Assembly (NCBI RefSeq): GCF_002234675.1
Contig: NC_019867.2
Location: forward strand, 18,260,184 to 18,324,183
Length of the DNA: 64,000 bases
From: Oryzias latipes
Lineage: Eukaryota > Chordata > Actinopteri > Beloniformes > Adrianichthyidae
Direction: 5' to 3'
How positions within the stretch are numbered: position 1 is the first letter of the stretch; each line of letters starts with the position of its first letter. A model generated the notes under the pieces. The model had not been told where the DNA came from and did not search any database. It was given only the letters and a program-made list of their open reading frames with translations. A program made the position numbers and the translations under genes. This document shows positions 39,954 through 52,599 of this stretch, one piece after another.

Positions 39954-42900
39954 TTAAACAGATTCTCCTTTTTCCGACAGGGACAGCTGGTGAATTTTAA
40001 TAGTAGGAAGGTCTCCGAGAGGAGCTGGGTCCTGTGTGGGAGTCCTAGCTCGAAGGATGCAGCAGCAGGTTCTGTGGAGGCTTTTATTGCAGAGTTTGGC
40101 CACTTTAGCTCGGCCTGCTTCGGTCGGTCCAGGCCCGCTGTTGATGGGGCCTCCAGAAAAGACCCTCCATTCCCTGCTGTCCCTGGAGGAAGGCGTTCTG
40201 GACAGAGCGACAGAGGAGGATGGGCTGAGTCTGCAGGGAGCTCCTTTGCTGTCCAGGCTAATAGTGAGGCTGTGCCCTTGGGTTTGACTTTGACCCACAC
40301 TCAGATGGTGGTGGTGTGCTCTGGGAGTCATCCTCAAACAGTGAACTCCAAGTAAACTCTGGAAAGCTTTTTTAAACTCCTGGTTGGAGCATGGGTAGAT
40401 GATGGGGTTGATGCAGCTGTTGAAGTAACCGAGCCAGAAAGTAATCTTGAAGACAGTGTCTGAAGGTCTGTAAGCGGGAAATATGGAGCCTGTGGGGAGA
40501 GAGGACACATGTTTTAGCAGACGGGAAAACAATCTGACATGTACAGGTGTAGTTTTTTACAGGAAAACAATGCAGAAGAGACAGTGGCTTCCTGGCTAAT
40601 CCTTTAAAACCAAAAGATCATTGATAGTATTTTGTCTTTTTTCCCTTTTTGAATATATACTTTTGTGTTTACCAAGTGAGAAGCCTGTCATCCAGAATAA
40701 ATTAAAAATATCGACTGACATAGTGGGGCTCCACTGGGAAAAATCCATAGATTACCAATTCAGTGGAATCCATCCTGAGCTGCAAAAAAGAGAATCTATT
40801 CAACAGTTGTTGTAAATGAAGTAGGTAGAAATTCTGTAAACACACACAGTGTACTCGTTCACACACCATCTGCTTATGACACTTATTGTTTTGTTTCATC
40901 CACTTTCCGATGCATTTAATTTAACAGTCCTGCAGCCACAAACGGAGCTGCATCTGATCAGAGGAGGCTCCTGTGACTATGAGTAGGACCTGTTGTGCTA
41001 AAAACATAATGGCAACTGCATCACAGCCATCTAAAATACCGGACCAAACAATAACCGTGACTCCTCACACATTCATAGAAGCAATAGGAAAATAAATAAA
41101 TCAACGCAATGACTTCTTTTGCTGCATCTTACAATCTGTGGTTTATTTTTAGAGGCAGAAGGGAAGGAGAAGCTGCTGTGTGAAATGCTCTATCAGCCGA
41201 GCCATTGAAGGTGGTAAAATGTGGGCGTTGGACGAATGTAGCGGTCGTGTAGACAGAGGTGGAAGTAAGAGGAAGTTTTACACCGACATTTTTGTTGTGC
41301 CCATCTGAACTGCTCATACACTTTATCCCCAGTTGTACCAGAAAAGCAGATTCCATTACTGCCAGACCACCCGATAGATTTTTTTTCTCCTAAAAATAGC
41401 ATTGCGGCTGTCAGAGAATGGCACTGTTACACAAAATCAATGTGGCATCCATGCTTGTCTAATTTAGTAGCTTTAACCAAGCTCTGACCAGCTTTAACCA
41501 AACTATACTGTCTCTTGACCCGAAGCATCTTGCTGTGAGACATGATTCTTTTTCATTTTGATTTTGTCATACCTTAAAATTTGTTGGGCAGAGGTTTTGC
41601 TGCAAACTTAATACAAGTTGTTCTGTTATAAAAAAAACCATCAACATCAAAAATCAGCTGTGGTTCAAAAATATAATAAAATCCTTAAACCTGCATCGGT
41701 CAATATCATCTTGAAGTTGCATAAATAGACTTGTGAAGCAGTATTGTGTGGAGACACAAATATAACTTGCAATTGTGGCTGCAGTTCCTTAAACGCTCTC
41801 TGCATACTGCATCAACATCACATATGTTGCTCTCCATCATTAAAGATCCACTCTGCTAAAAAATGGTGTTTTTAACATGTTTTTTTCTATAATGGAGGAT
41901 ACATATATAAAGAAATTTTGGATTAAAACTGCATTTCTAAGTATTTCACTATTTAAAACATTGTGAATCAAAAGCAGACCAAAAAACTCAATTTGAAAAA
42001 GATTCTATTTGCGACTTCCTGCTCCTCTTCATTCTAATACATCCTCTGGCAGATGACCAGATCCATGTAGGTGTTTGTTTACCTCATCCGAGCTGAAATC
42101 TGGGTCAAAACTTAACAGCCTCTTAGAAATAAGTCAAACATTCATACGCTTTTGGGAGATTTTCTTTTATTAAGCAAATTTAAAAAATACCATCTGGCAA
42201 AGGAGTAAGAAAAGTGGTATTACCAAGAAGATCATATTTTTACAAAATATTCTATCATTAAAATATGTTTTTTCTCAAACTGATAATATTTTACTGTTGA
42301 TAAACTTTCAAGGTAAAACAATTCTTCTCTCAAGACAGAAAATACGATTTTTTTAAAAAATAAGAGTCTTTACGTTCTAGGATTTAGTTATTGCTTGCCA
42401 TTTTTGTTGCAGAGAGCTCTCCACAAGAGGGAGGGGAAGGGGGGGGGGGTAACTCTGCGCCAATAATCCCACCCACAACTCAAAGGTTAATTTCTAATGA
42501 ACTCCTGCCGCTCTGCAGAAACTATGTTCTAGAAAATTAGATTATTAGAATTAAAAGACCACTTTCACAATAGCGTAAGAGATGATCAGTCTGGGTCTAT
42601 GAGTATGACATTCTGTGACTGCAAAAAATCCTCTTAAACAGGCAATGCTTTGCCTTTCCGCCGCCTCAAAAGAGTTCCCATTTTCTTGGTTCAAACCTGT
42701 TATATTAACAAGGTTTTTTCATTCAGAAAACTGCAGTTTGCTGCATATTTTCTCTTTTCTTAGAACATCTCTGTTAGTCTCAAGTCTGCAACCTTTGACC
42801 ACATCAAACACTAATAAGACACGGACGAGAGAACGATGAAAAATAAAGCTATTAATTAGAACTCCTACATCCCATTTAACATTGTTTCCAGCTGAGCCTC

Positions 42901-45900
42901 CTCAGACCAACAGGGTCATTTATCACAGCATCAACTTTCAGATTTAATGAGGCAGTCCTGGTGAAACCTCTACACAGGACATGCTTGTTTACTCTCTGTA
43001 ACAACGTGTTGTGCAGCTGCGTAAAAAAAAACAACATACAAATTGTTTCTTTCATAAATGCTCCTGTGCCAGACTGGAGGTTTTTGAATATCTGAATGAC
43101 AGGCCATCTCCAGGCCCAGCTGGCCTCATGTTTGTGCATGAAATCAGGCAGATTGTCAACTTGATACACTCTGTTTACACATTTAGAGCGGCGGTGCTGC
43201 GGTTCTGGTCAATTTTTGTGTTTGTTTCTCCCGGATGATTAGAGCACCAGTATGTCTACAATAATTCAAGAGCATTTTAAAATCCAATCCATTTGAGTGA
43301 ATGGATTGGACTTTCCATTTTTCCCATAACCACATTTTTTTTTTTTACTATTTTTGTTGCAACTGCAAACAAATCAGTCAATTTTATTGACTGGATGGTT
43401 TTAAATGTCTGGATCCAGCTAATCTTTGAAGCACATCATTGAATTTCAGCAAGACGCAGAGAATATAAACTACACGTTTTGACTCAAAATATTTGAATAT
43501 TCTCTTAAAGTAGAAGTTGAATGCTAACATCTTCCCATTTATGGTCAAAGGATTTTATCTGACATCATGGTTAGATTTTAGCGTAAAGGGGCCAAATACA
43601 TGAAACCAGGACCCATCCCTGCACGCAGAAATGAAACGCAGGCCTTAAGTGACCAAAAGGTAAACTAAACTAATGTGAACAGGGCGGGTAGACATGCGTC
43701 TTAAGTCCATGTATGGTGTTTTGTGAAAATGGAAATATTTGGAAAAACACAGGATGAGGTCATCATGGCAGCACAAATTGATGACTGAAACTGGCAACAA
43801 GTAAAAACAGAGAGGAGTTACGTGAAGAAAAAACCCTGCTGGTGAATATTTACAGTGCTTCTCCAATCATCTTTTGATCTATTGCAAAATCATTCCCAGT
43901 AGTCTTTTAATTTTGATTATGACCTTTTTAGGCAAAATGAATGAAGAAATTCACCTCTTAGTTGTGGGCCAGAGTGAGTCTGTTTTCATTTCCCATCATC
44001 CCTTTGTTTAAAACATTAGCGTTGCAACAAAAATAGTGAGCAATACTGAAGCTATCCAACTACACAGTTTTGATTCAGATATTAGCTCAGACGAGGAAAA
44101 CTTAGACTTACGTTGATCTCGTTGTCTGGATGCATCAGAATTGAACGGAGCACAAAGCTTGTGGCCCGCCAAGTGTGTCGTCCACATAACAACTGCAAGC
44201 TTTTTCCAAAGGCGTTTTTTCATCTACTCCTGATTCATAATGACTTGACTAAAGATGTACTCAAAAGTGCTATTTTAATTTTCTTAATATATGTCCTCCA
44301 TCATGAGAAAAATCCTATAGAACATTTTAAAAACAGCAAAAACACCATTTTCATTGGAGTGGGTCTTTAAGGAAACCAAGTAGGAATGGGTGACACAGGG
44401 AAATGGAAAGAATGTACAGGAAAGTATGAGATAAGCCTCTCCTCAGAACACACCTGAAAATTTTCTAAACAGAAACTCTGTCAGCTAGAGAACCAGAGTA
44501 AGGATCAATAAGTTTGAAGATTTATTCTTGAATTGGACTAGATCAAAACTCCATGCCTTCTTATAGTCCCTGAAGAAAGACCTCTGAAAATCAAGGAGAA
44601 AAACGTTCTTTATGTTCTCTGACAGAGTCTGGAAGTCTGTCAGACAAAACAGCATCACCATGAGTTGCCCACCTTCGCTTGTTAACCCTGAACCACTGGG
44701 AAAAAAAACTAAGCACATAAGTTTTTATCTGAAACTTAGGTGACCGGCGATTATACCACATCCCGGTCTAAATGGTTGAGGCTTTCACCTGCTTCCCTCT
44801 CGGAAGTGACCAGACTGTATGTCCACAATCACGGGGTCACAAGGGAGAAATAAAAGCATGCAGCCGTTGTGGCTTTGAGACATGTCTCTACATGGTTCAG
44901 ATTTCTTTTTTTCACAGTGTTGACAAAGGCACCCAGTGCCCAGCTTCAAGTTGGTTAGTAATTTGATTATTCCCCTATAAGCTGGTCTTCATCAGAATAC
45001 GTGCTCTTGGGATAACACACCGCCTAAGCTCTGACTCAGTGGCTTTATCTGTCATTGATGGAGCGGCGTAGTGCTGAGGTGAGTCACAAATAAGGGAGAA
45101 ATAAGGGCAAGAGCAGGGGAGATGGCTTTACGCTTCACGCAAGAATCTGAGCTTTAAATATATTTTGATTTAAAAATGTAATCTTCTGTGTGCAGGAAGA
45201 AGGACAGGAAGATGTCAGAGATATGAAAGATTCATATAGCCTATTTATAGCCCACCTGTGAAGCTACAAGGCTTCTCTGAATGATAATTCTCAAAGTAGG
45301 ATCCCACAAAGGAATATTTTAATCAATATGATTCAACCACTTATAGACCTCAAGTGTGTGTGTCTGTTATAATCTAGAAGTAATTTAAAAGCAGATTAAC
45401 TCATCTGTGAGTGTGGCTGAAGTGCATGAACACAGTGGCAGTTTGTGAATTCTTAATTGAAATCAACATCAAGGGAACAAAACTGACCACAAACATCTGT
45501 GTAACATCACTAATGACTATAAATTGATCCATAAAACCAAAAAAGTAGTCCAAGTAACTTTCTTTAAAAAAAAAAAAGGAGATAAAAAACTGTTGTCATG
45601 TAGCCATTTTTATTCCAAGGGGGAAAAACCTGTTAACACCTGTTAACATTCAGCTTTTTCAGTGCAGCTGGAGTGCTTAATGGGCATTTAATCCTGCATC
45701 AAATGACTCTGCAGCTGCACAGCTCTGCTGGGTCCTGACCAGGGTCACAGGCAGCTGGTGGTTGATGCAGCATCATGTTATAATTCTACTAAATCTGGAA
45801 TTATTATGTGATTCCAGTCATTCTGGTGTCTTGCTCCACAGAGATTAGCTTTTCAAAGGCATGCCCTTGAATCTAGGAGCAAAACTGGAGGGAAATTGCT

Positions 45901-48192
45901 GATTTATTTGTCATTTTGTTGTCACAAAAGCAAAGACCTGATTTACTCGAGTTCTGAAAACTCTTTTAAAAAATTATAAAAATTGACCAAAGATGTGTGT
46001 CTCTGTGTGCGCAACAAACATTCGGAACAGTCTGGGGTGTGATCAAAAATTCTAAAAGTAATTAAAAGCATATGGTACAATTATATATGATAAATAGTAC
46101 TGTGTATAAATATAATAATGTGGACATTACTAATATCACCCAAAGATTTGTAATAGTAAACACATATATAAAAATGTGCAAATGTTAAATGATTTATATA
46201 TAAATCAAATTCAATCTATTAAACAAATAAAATCTATTTTTTGTTTCATGCAATTTCTACCAGTATTTGTATGTTAAAATATCTTAATTGTGTGACTTGC
46301 GGTCAGACATGACATTATATCTTAGCTGAGGCTTGTAGAGTCTGAGATGTATTTTTAAGGACTGGAAAAGTGCTATTTGATTAGAACTCTCACTCTGAAC
46401 AAAAGATTGGCTACTCTCCTGAAACATTTTTATTCAGGAAGGAAAATTCCTCTGCAGATTGATTGGCTTTAACTTGTTTGTAAATTGCCTCAGCACTCAG
46501 ATTGATGCTCAGCAACAGCTGCTTCCCTGAGTTCATTGCTGGTGGCTTTTCTATCAGACACTCAACTGCTGTAGACTAACAAACAATTCAAAATGTCACC
46601 TTTTATGGAGGTGGTTTTGTTTGCTGATGATCGGTTCATCAAGGCTGGCACTTACCAATAAACTTAAAGTGCCAAAATGCTTTAATTCCACATTCACTTC
46701 TACAATGGTGTAATAATGAACACTTCTTAATGACATCTGACATGCATCTTTATGTTGAAAATGTTGCAAAAGACAAAAAGCAAAAGGAAAACCTTAACAC
46801 AAGAGCTTACATTTACTTCATTTCTTTCAATAGAATTCATTTTTTGTTAACTGTAAACTCTGCAGTTTGAATGATTACCTGTGAGAGACTATGACAGAAA
46901 CACAAATATATTTCCCGATACATAAAATTTCAATAGTTGCTATGAGTCCTTTGCATTCTGGCAACATTATCCCTTAATCTACTAACATGAATTCTCTTTT
47001 TTTCCAATTGTATATCCTGTTTAAAGTGTTAAAGGTTTGTAACCTCATGACCCCTGAATTAAGTTCTGGCTACAAAGACATAAAATTCACTTGTATTTTT
47101 GCTTTAATTCAGACACTAAATGCACATTTGCGTCAATAGACTTCAAAGGATTCATGTTGGACTGTAAGGGTTTTTTAAACTCTGAAATACATAGTAATTG
47201 GCAGAAGACAGTCTTGATAAATATGGATTTCACCCTTTCAGTTGATTTTATTTTCTTTCTTTCTCAGTTCTTGATAATAAATAAAATTACTCACCAATTG
47301 GTAGCACCAAGAAAAATGGCAGCCAGCACAGCACAAAACAACCAACCACAATCCCCAAAGTCTTGGCCGCCTTCTTCTCCCGTGAGAACTTGAGCAGTCG
47401 CAGGGCGAAATGCGTGCGACTACGAAGAGCTTCATCCTCTGAGACGGTTGTGTTTCCGCGGTGCATCCTCAGTATCACTTGCTCTGAGTCGGACTTTTCT
47501 GTCTTTTGCCCTTCCTTTAGGCCCCTGCTCTCTTTTTGAGCCACCACGTAAACCCGACAGTACATAGCGAGGATGATGGCTAAAGGCAGATAGAAGGAGC
47601 CCACTGCTGAGAAGATGGCGTATCCTGGTTCCTCCGTGATCTTGCAGACGGTTTCGTCCTCTGGTGCCGGCTCTTTCCAGCCAAACAAAGGTCCGATAGA
47701 AATGATGACGGAAAGCACCCACAGTAGCATCACGGCCAACAGAGCCCTGCGTTTAGTCATGATGGCCGGATAACGCAAGGGGTAACTGACTCCAATGTAG
47801 CGGTCCACTGAGATCACGCACAGGCTCATGATGGAGGCTGTGCAGCAGAGCACATCCACAGCTGCCCAGATGTTACAGAAAACCCGTCCGAAAACCCAGC
47901 GGTCCAGGATCTCAAAGATGGCAGAGAAGGGTAGCACAGTGGAGCTCAGCAGCAAGTCTGCCACTGCCAGATTCACGATAAAATAATATGTGACTGTCTG
48001 CAAGTGTCGATGACAAACCACGGAAAGGATCACCAGGATGTTCCCGATGACACCAAACAGGATGAAGATACCGAGAACCATGCCCAAAACCACCGCTTTG
48101 ACCGTGTTGAGCTCCGGGGCCAAAACATGGCTGCAGTTAGAGCAGTTCAGTGTTACAGAAGAAGGGGTCATGTTGTCCAGAACGGGAACCAT
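39954..48192 (-). CDS. adra1a: Alpha-1A adrenergic receptor
   Basis: Two coding exons on the minus strand: 48192-47295 and 40489-39954 (477 aa; human has 466). The single intron falls after LVLPIG at the end of TM6, the classic alpha-1 receptor position. The N-terminus [19 protein letters not shown] carries N-glycosylation sequons. Then come [20 protein letters not shown] (TM1/ICL1), NLAVADLLL, the ligand Asp in [13 protein letters not shown] in [12 protein letters not shown], the CWLPFF toggle-switch motif and [10 protein letters not shown] in TM7. The C-tail ends [15 protein letters not shown], matching the mammalian alpha-1A tail and excluding the 1B and 1D types. It is Gq-coupled and responds to noradrenaline and adrenaline at the plasma membrane. 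The GTG at 48198 is not needed as a start. An acceptor at 48225 (TGTACAG) precedes 32 nt of 5' UTR. Confidence 0.96.
41842..42572 (-). mobile_element. MITE family 'TTTAAAGACCCACTCC', copy F, interrupted
   Basis: TTAAAGATCCACTC at the left, then the complement of the coding remnant (TTACCTCATCCGAGCTGAAA), then about 250 bp of unrelated AT-rich sequence (about 42120-42370), then the family's right part with GCCATTTTTGTTGCA, CCAATAATCCCACCCACAA and GAAACTATGTTCTAGAAAAT. It looks like a copy with a later insertion. Confidence 0.65.
43858..44370 (+). mobile_element. MITE family 'TTTAAAGACCCACTCC', copy E
   Basis: It begins CTTCTCCAATCATC with GATCTATTGCAAAATC, carries the coding remnant piece AGCTCAGACGAGGAAAACTT at about 44083-44102, and ends with an intact tip TCATTGGAGTGGGTCTTTAA at 44370. 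In-frame stops break the remnant. Confidence 0.75.
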
Positions 48193-48224
48193 CAGCACCA
48201 GTTCTGCCCCGATACTTGACCGTC

Positions 48225-51200
48225 CTGTACAGGAGAGGGGGGCTCAAACACGGACCTGGCTAAGCTCTGGACAAGAGAGGGACATCAGGGTTGTCTCGTA
48301 AAAGCAATCAGAGGAATGATCACATTAAGTCTGTCCTGTCAGAACATAATTTGAGCGATGGGTCCTCGAGCAAATGCTCTATTACATTGGCAAAGCTTCA
48401 AGATGCTTGCATTAGTACATGGAGAGAAAAGTACAAAATATGCAAATGAAACCTACTGTGCTGAAAGTAGGCAATTCATCTGGAAAATGTTAGAGTTGTC
48501 GCCACTGATGGTATTCAGCTGATAAAAAAATACTGTTACAATAACACGTAAAATAGACTGATGGGGGCACTTTGCAGGCTCACGTGAACCTCTGGATCAA
48601 GTCTGTTGCATTAAAAGCTGAAAAAAGAGGCCAACTTTTGGGGCAAAACTGTGAGCAGCATCCATCCTTTAGGTTGCTCCTGTCAAGCGCAGGGGTATAT
48701 TCAGCTTCAGCAGACAGAGACGGCATCTGGTGCCCTTGAAAAAACAAAACAAAAAAACAGAAGAACATAGTTTGAGAAACAGTGAAAACATGCAAAAAAT
48801 AAGAATAAAATAAAAAAACAAAAGAGCCTATTCTTGTTTTTCCTTTCGTTTCATATTTAGAGTTTTTTTATCTGTTCCATATTGCAGTATCTCTATCAGC
48901 CTAATACAGACGGTGGACATGAAAGGACGACTGAGTCACAGACCAACCTTGGTTATCGCTTTGACACAACGCAGTGTAAAAAAAACTACAATTTGTGTCA
49001 GAGCTCACTTGCTTCCTATCTGATTGGCTGGTTTGGGAAATGTCAAACTTAAATCTGTGGTTTTAAGCTAACCAGGATTAGCAGAACTTTCACCACTACT
49101 TTTCAAAATCTGAATTTTTGTTGATTGCATTTTTTTGCTGTGGTAAAACACTTTATGTGTAATTTTGAAGCTACAAGGTTATTATTAATCTCAAGGGTGT
49201 CAAATTTATCCTTTTGTTAAATGAAGTGTGCTAAAGTTTTTTTTTTTAAGCCTTTTAACTTTTTATTAGATCATGATAATTGGGTGCATTTTGGCAAGAT
49301 TCTAACTCTAAAGCAAAACATCATCTTGTAAAAGCAAATATTAAACTTTTTTTTTTAATTATTGACAGGATTGTTTGTGTATTTCATAAAAAGGCAGGAG
49401 TATAAAGCCATACTGTCACCAGAATGCATTGAATTCAGAGGTACTTTTACCTTTTTTTTAACCACAGATGAGACAATACTAGATTTTTAGAAGGATTCGT
49501 TTGAGGGAAGATTGGGATTTGGAACCAACACAACAAGCTGCAGCACTTGAAAGAAATAATGGAGTCTGCACGTGAGGCCACGCCTCGGCCAGCCCAATAA
49601 CAGGTGGTGTTTTAAAAATCTTCATGTGACATATGTTCACACTCTTCTAATGACTAGCCTGACAGACCTGAGGTGAGAAAAGACAGGTAAACAGATGTGG
49701 ATCTTGTATTTAAACCAAAGCTCGAGCAAACTCATCTCTGCTGATTACAGCAGAGCGAAAAAACTGATACATTATTTCTTATATTATTAGATTTATTATT
49801 GAGTGTTCAGATGACAAAGGAATCTCACAAAAGATATAATGCCCATATTGCAGAGCTGACTACAGATGTGACTGATATTGTATGACTCAGAAATATGAGC
49901 CGCATGTACACCGTCATCTGATAGATGCTGGGGGCTTACAGGGAACTTGATTTATGGGACAAAAGTTGTTGAACTTGCCAAAGCCTTGTGCTTACTAGTT
50001 TTAAAAAAACTTGCAACACTTATTTTAGGATAGGAAACAAACAGTTTACACGCACTCACATTTTTAGAGAGGAAAAACTAAATGCTCTTTTTCTCATAAA
50101 ATTTTCTAGGCACATGAGCAGAAAATGAAGATAGGAGTTTGTTCTGCAGAAAATGTTGTTGAAAATAGCTTCAAGTGCATTAGAAAACCCAAGGTTGGTT
50201 CATTATGCTTTCACTTAAATGAGTTGTCATCAGCCTGCATGTTAAACTTGCAGTCTATCAGCCTTTCTGCTAAAGTTGTCTCCACAGCCGTCTGGCACAC
50301 AATGCGCTTCCTTGAAATACCCACTGTGAAAAAGAGCATTATTTTGTGCAGCGGGTAAAAAACATGGAAAGATGGAGTTGCAATCATGGAAAACTCATAA
50401 CTGATGTTTTTTTAACAACAAAGAAGCATTTTTTTCCACCCTGCCATCTAAGAGAGGATATTCTCTTATATTTACCCGGATGAGGATTACATCTCGAAGC
50501 AAATTAATTTTAACATTTTAATTAATTAGAAAATAATTAAGAGAGTAATCTCCAAAATGCTTGAAAAAATTATCAGAATTCCAGTTTATTTTAATCCACA
50601 ATGGTGTACCCATTTTTAAAGACATCCACTGTAGAAGGAAGAGCTATTTTGAAACTTCAGGTTTACTTTGCTGCACCGGTTGTAACAATGGACTATTTTG
50701 GTTTTAAGTCACATCTCAGCTGGGTTGTTCCACGTGAAGTGGACCGTGTCCTCATGACACACAAGCTCCTTGACTTTGACAGATGTGAAATTAATCTTGC
50801 CCATCCAGATTAAATGAATGTAGATTAGATGAGACTGTTCAGTAGAGTTGCCATGTTGACAAAGTTTGGATTTTGTTAAGCTGCTTTGTCGGAGACCAAA
50901 TGAAAAGCTCATCTGAGTTGACTTTTATCAAATCTATAAATTTGTCTGTTCAAGTGAAGGTATTATGCATTTCCCTCGGCCAGGCGCTCCTGGACAAATC
51001 ACCAATGATGGACCTCTTCCCCTCTGCCCCACAAACCTCGGCTTACCGGCTCCAGCATTTTTGACTGGCTTTCATGTTTCAAGGTAGTTCCTGCGAAAAA
51101 GCCTGCAGTAGTGTTGTGATGCAGCCGCTCAGATCCCCTTCCACCTACTCATGTGGAAGAAAGTGGCTGGTAATGATGCCCTCAAGATGATTGGGAGGAT

Positions 51201-52268
51201 TCAGTCTTTTTTTTTAACACTTAAAAAATAAAAAATACGAACACGTTCTTTATTTTTAAACACAAGGAAAAGAACGGGGAAGGCAAACATGTTTTCTCAA
51301 ACGTTAACCGTAGGGAAACTTCAGATGTACCTCTCAGGAGTTCAGGAGTTTGAGGCTATTGTTGTAGCATCTAAAATAAATAGATTTTAACCCAGGCAGG
51401 AAAGAGGAATGTGATATTTGTGGAGCACAGACTGAAGAGATTACTAATAATAAATCTTTCTCCTTTGTAACCAGTACATAGAAAAATCTATACAATGGTC
51501 GTTTAAATTCACAAGGTATACATCTTCCATTAAACAAAAGCTCTCATGGTGACAGGACAGGAATGTGTGCTTGTCTGTGTGTGTCTTGTTTTTTTCCTAA
51601 AAAAAATAAAAAACATTCTCAGCATATGAGCTTTGTGGGTTTGTCTCTCAGGAGTCAACACAACAGTGTGTCTGCAGGTATTTTAATTGATTAAAGTGTT
51701 GTGGCTCGGATGTAATCTCCAGATCATCTGGCCTGAATCCCTGCTCTATAAGGTATGGCAGGCAGTGCTGAACTATAAGTGACAGAAAGTGACATTCACT
51801 GTAATAAAATGACAGGGACTGCCAAGGCTTATATGGTCCAGAGAGAGCTGACAGTCAGACCTCCCTGCTGTACGCCCACTGGAAACTTCAGCCCTGTTAA
51901 AACTGCACTGCCTTTCAGAAAAAAAAGAGGATTTCTGGAAATAATTGAGGATAAAAACTTAACTGATCCGAAAATAGATTACGATGAGACTCATCTTTAA
52001 AGCACAAGTCACTAATTAAAAAAGAGAAAAAAATAGAACCTATGAGAAAACTGTATTAACTTTAATGACTGTGGTTTTGTGGTTATAAGGATTGTAAACA
52101 ACCAATCATCGTTTTTCAATTATTCTGTGAATGAATGATAAAATAAAGAAATTAACGTATGGTAATGGAAAACAAAAAGGGATGGGCACTTTGTAGGAAA
52201 TAAAAAAACACCCAAAAACTGCAAGCGCAAAGCTCTACACATGCATGTTCATCATGTCCAGGACTCAC
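48225..52268 (-). other. adra1a 5' UTR intron (inferred)
   Basis: Bounded on the minus strand by a consensus donor TTAG|GTGAGT at 52269/52268 and an acceptor TGTACAG at 48225. No other gene or RNA is recognisable within its 4 kb. Confidence 0.5.
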
Positions 52269-52570
52269 CTAACTTTTGTGTCTGCTCGCTGCGTTCTGGT
52301 CGTTCTCCGGCTCATTTGAAGGCGGCTGAAGCGGCGGAGCTGCGCTCTGGTGAGGCGGACAGAGGAGAGCCCAGTGCGCTCACCGCGGACAAAGCGCTCG
52401 CGTTTGAGGGCGCGCAACCGCGCGCGTACGCTTCAGGTGCTGCGAGCTTCCTCTCAGATTATGATGCCCATTATCATCCTCATCATCATCATCCTCCCAC
52501 CCCTCACCACCATCCCCACCACCAACAGTCGCACCGTCATGCAACCTAACATCCTCACATCACCTCGCTC
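52269..52570 (-). promoter_or_regulatory. adra1a first (non-coding) exon and CpG-rich promoter
   Basis: A sharp CpG-rich island (GCGCGCAACCGCGCGCGTACG around 52410-52430 region) in otherwise AT-rich DNA, ending on the minus strand in a consensus splice donor. The plus-strand frames across it are Asp/Gly- and His-rich artefacts of (ATC)n and (CCA)n stretches at 52470-52530. Assignment to adra1a is by position and strand of the donor. Confidence 0.55.
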
Positions 52571-52599
52571 CTGTTCAGCATCACTCCCCGTGCGTCATC

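Larger units (their letters stand above)
40490..47294 (-). other. adra1a coding intron
   Basis: About 6.8 kb, AT-rich, bounded by GTGAGT (donor) and CCCCACAG (acceptor) on the minus strand. It holds MITE copies F and E; otherwise no exon-like or RNA-gene-like sequence is evident. Confidence 0.85.

Noticed and set aside
40490-40532. Extension of the adra1a exon-2 frame upstream
   Set aside because: A TCCCCACAG acceptor ends at 40490, and the receptor sequence resumes from 40489 in phase with exon 1; the extra residues are intronic.
47432-47722. Minus-strand 96-codon frame within adra1a exon 1
   Set aside because: A shadow frame of the receptor coding sequence, rich in Arg/Gly with no family.
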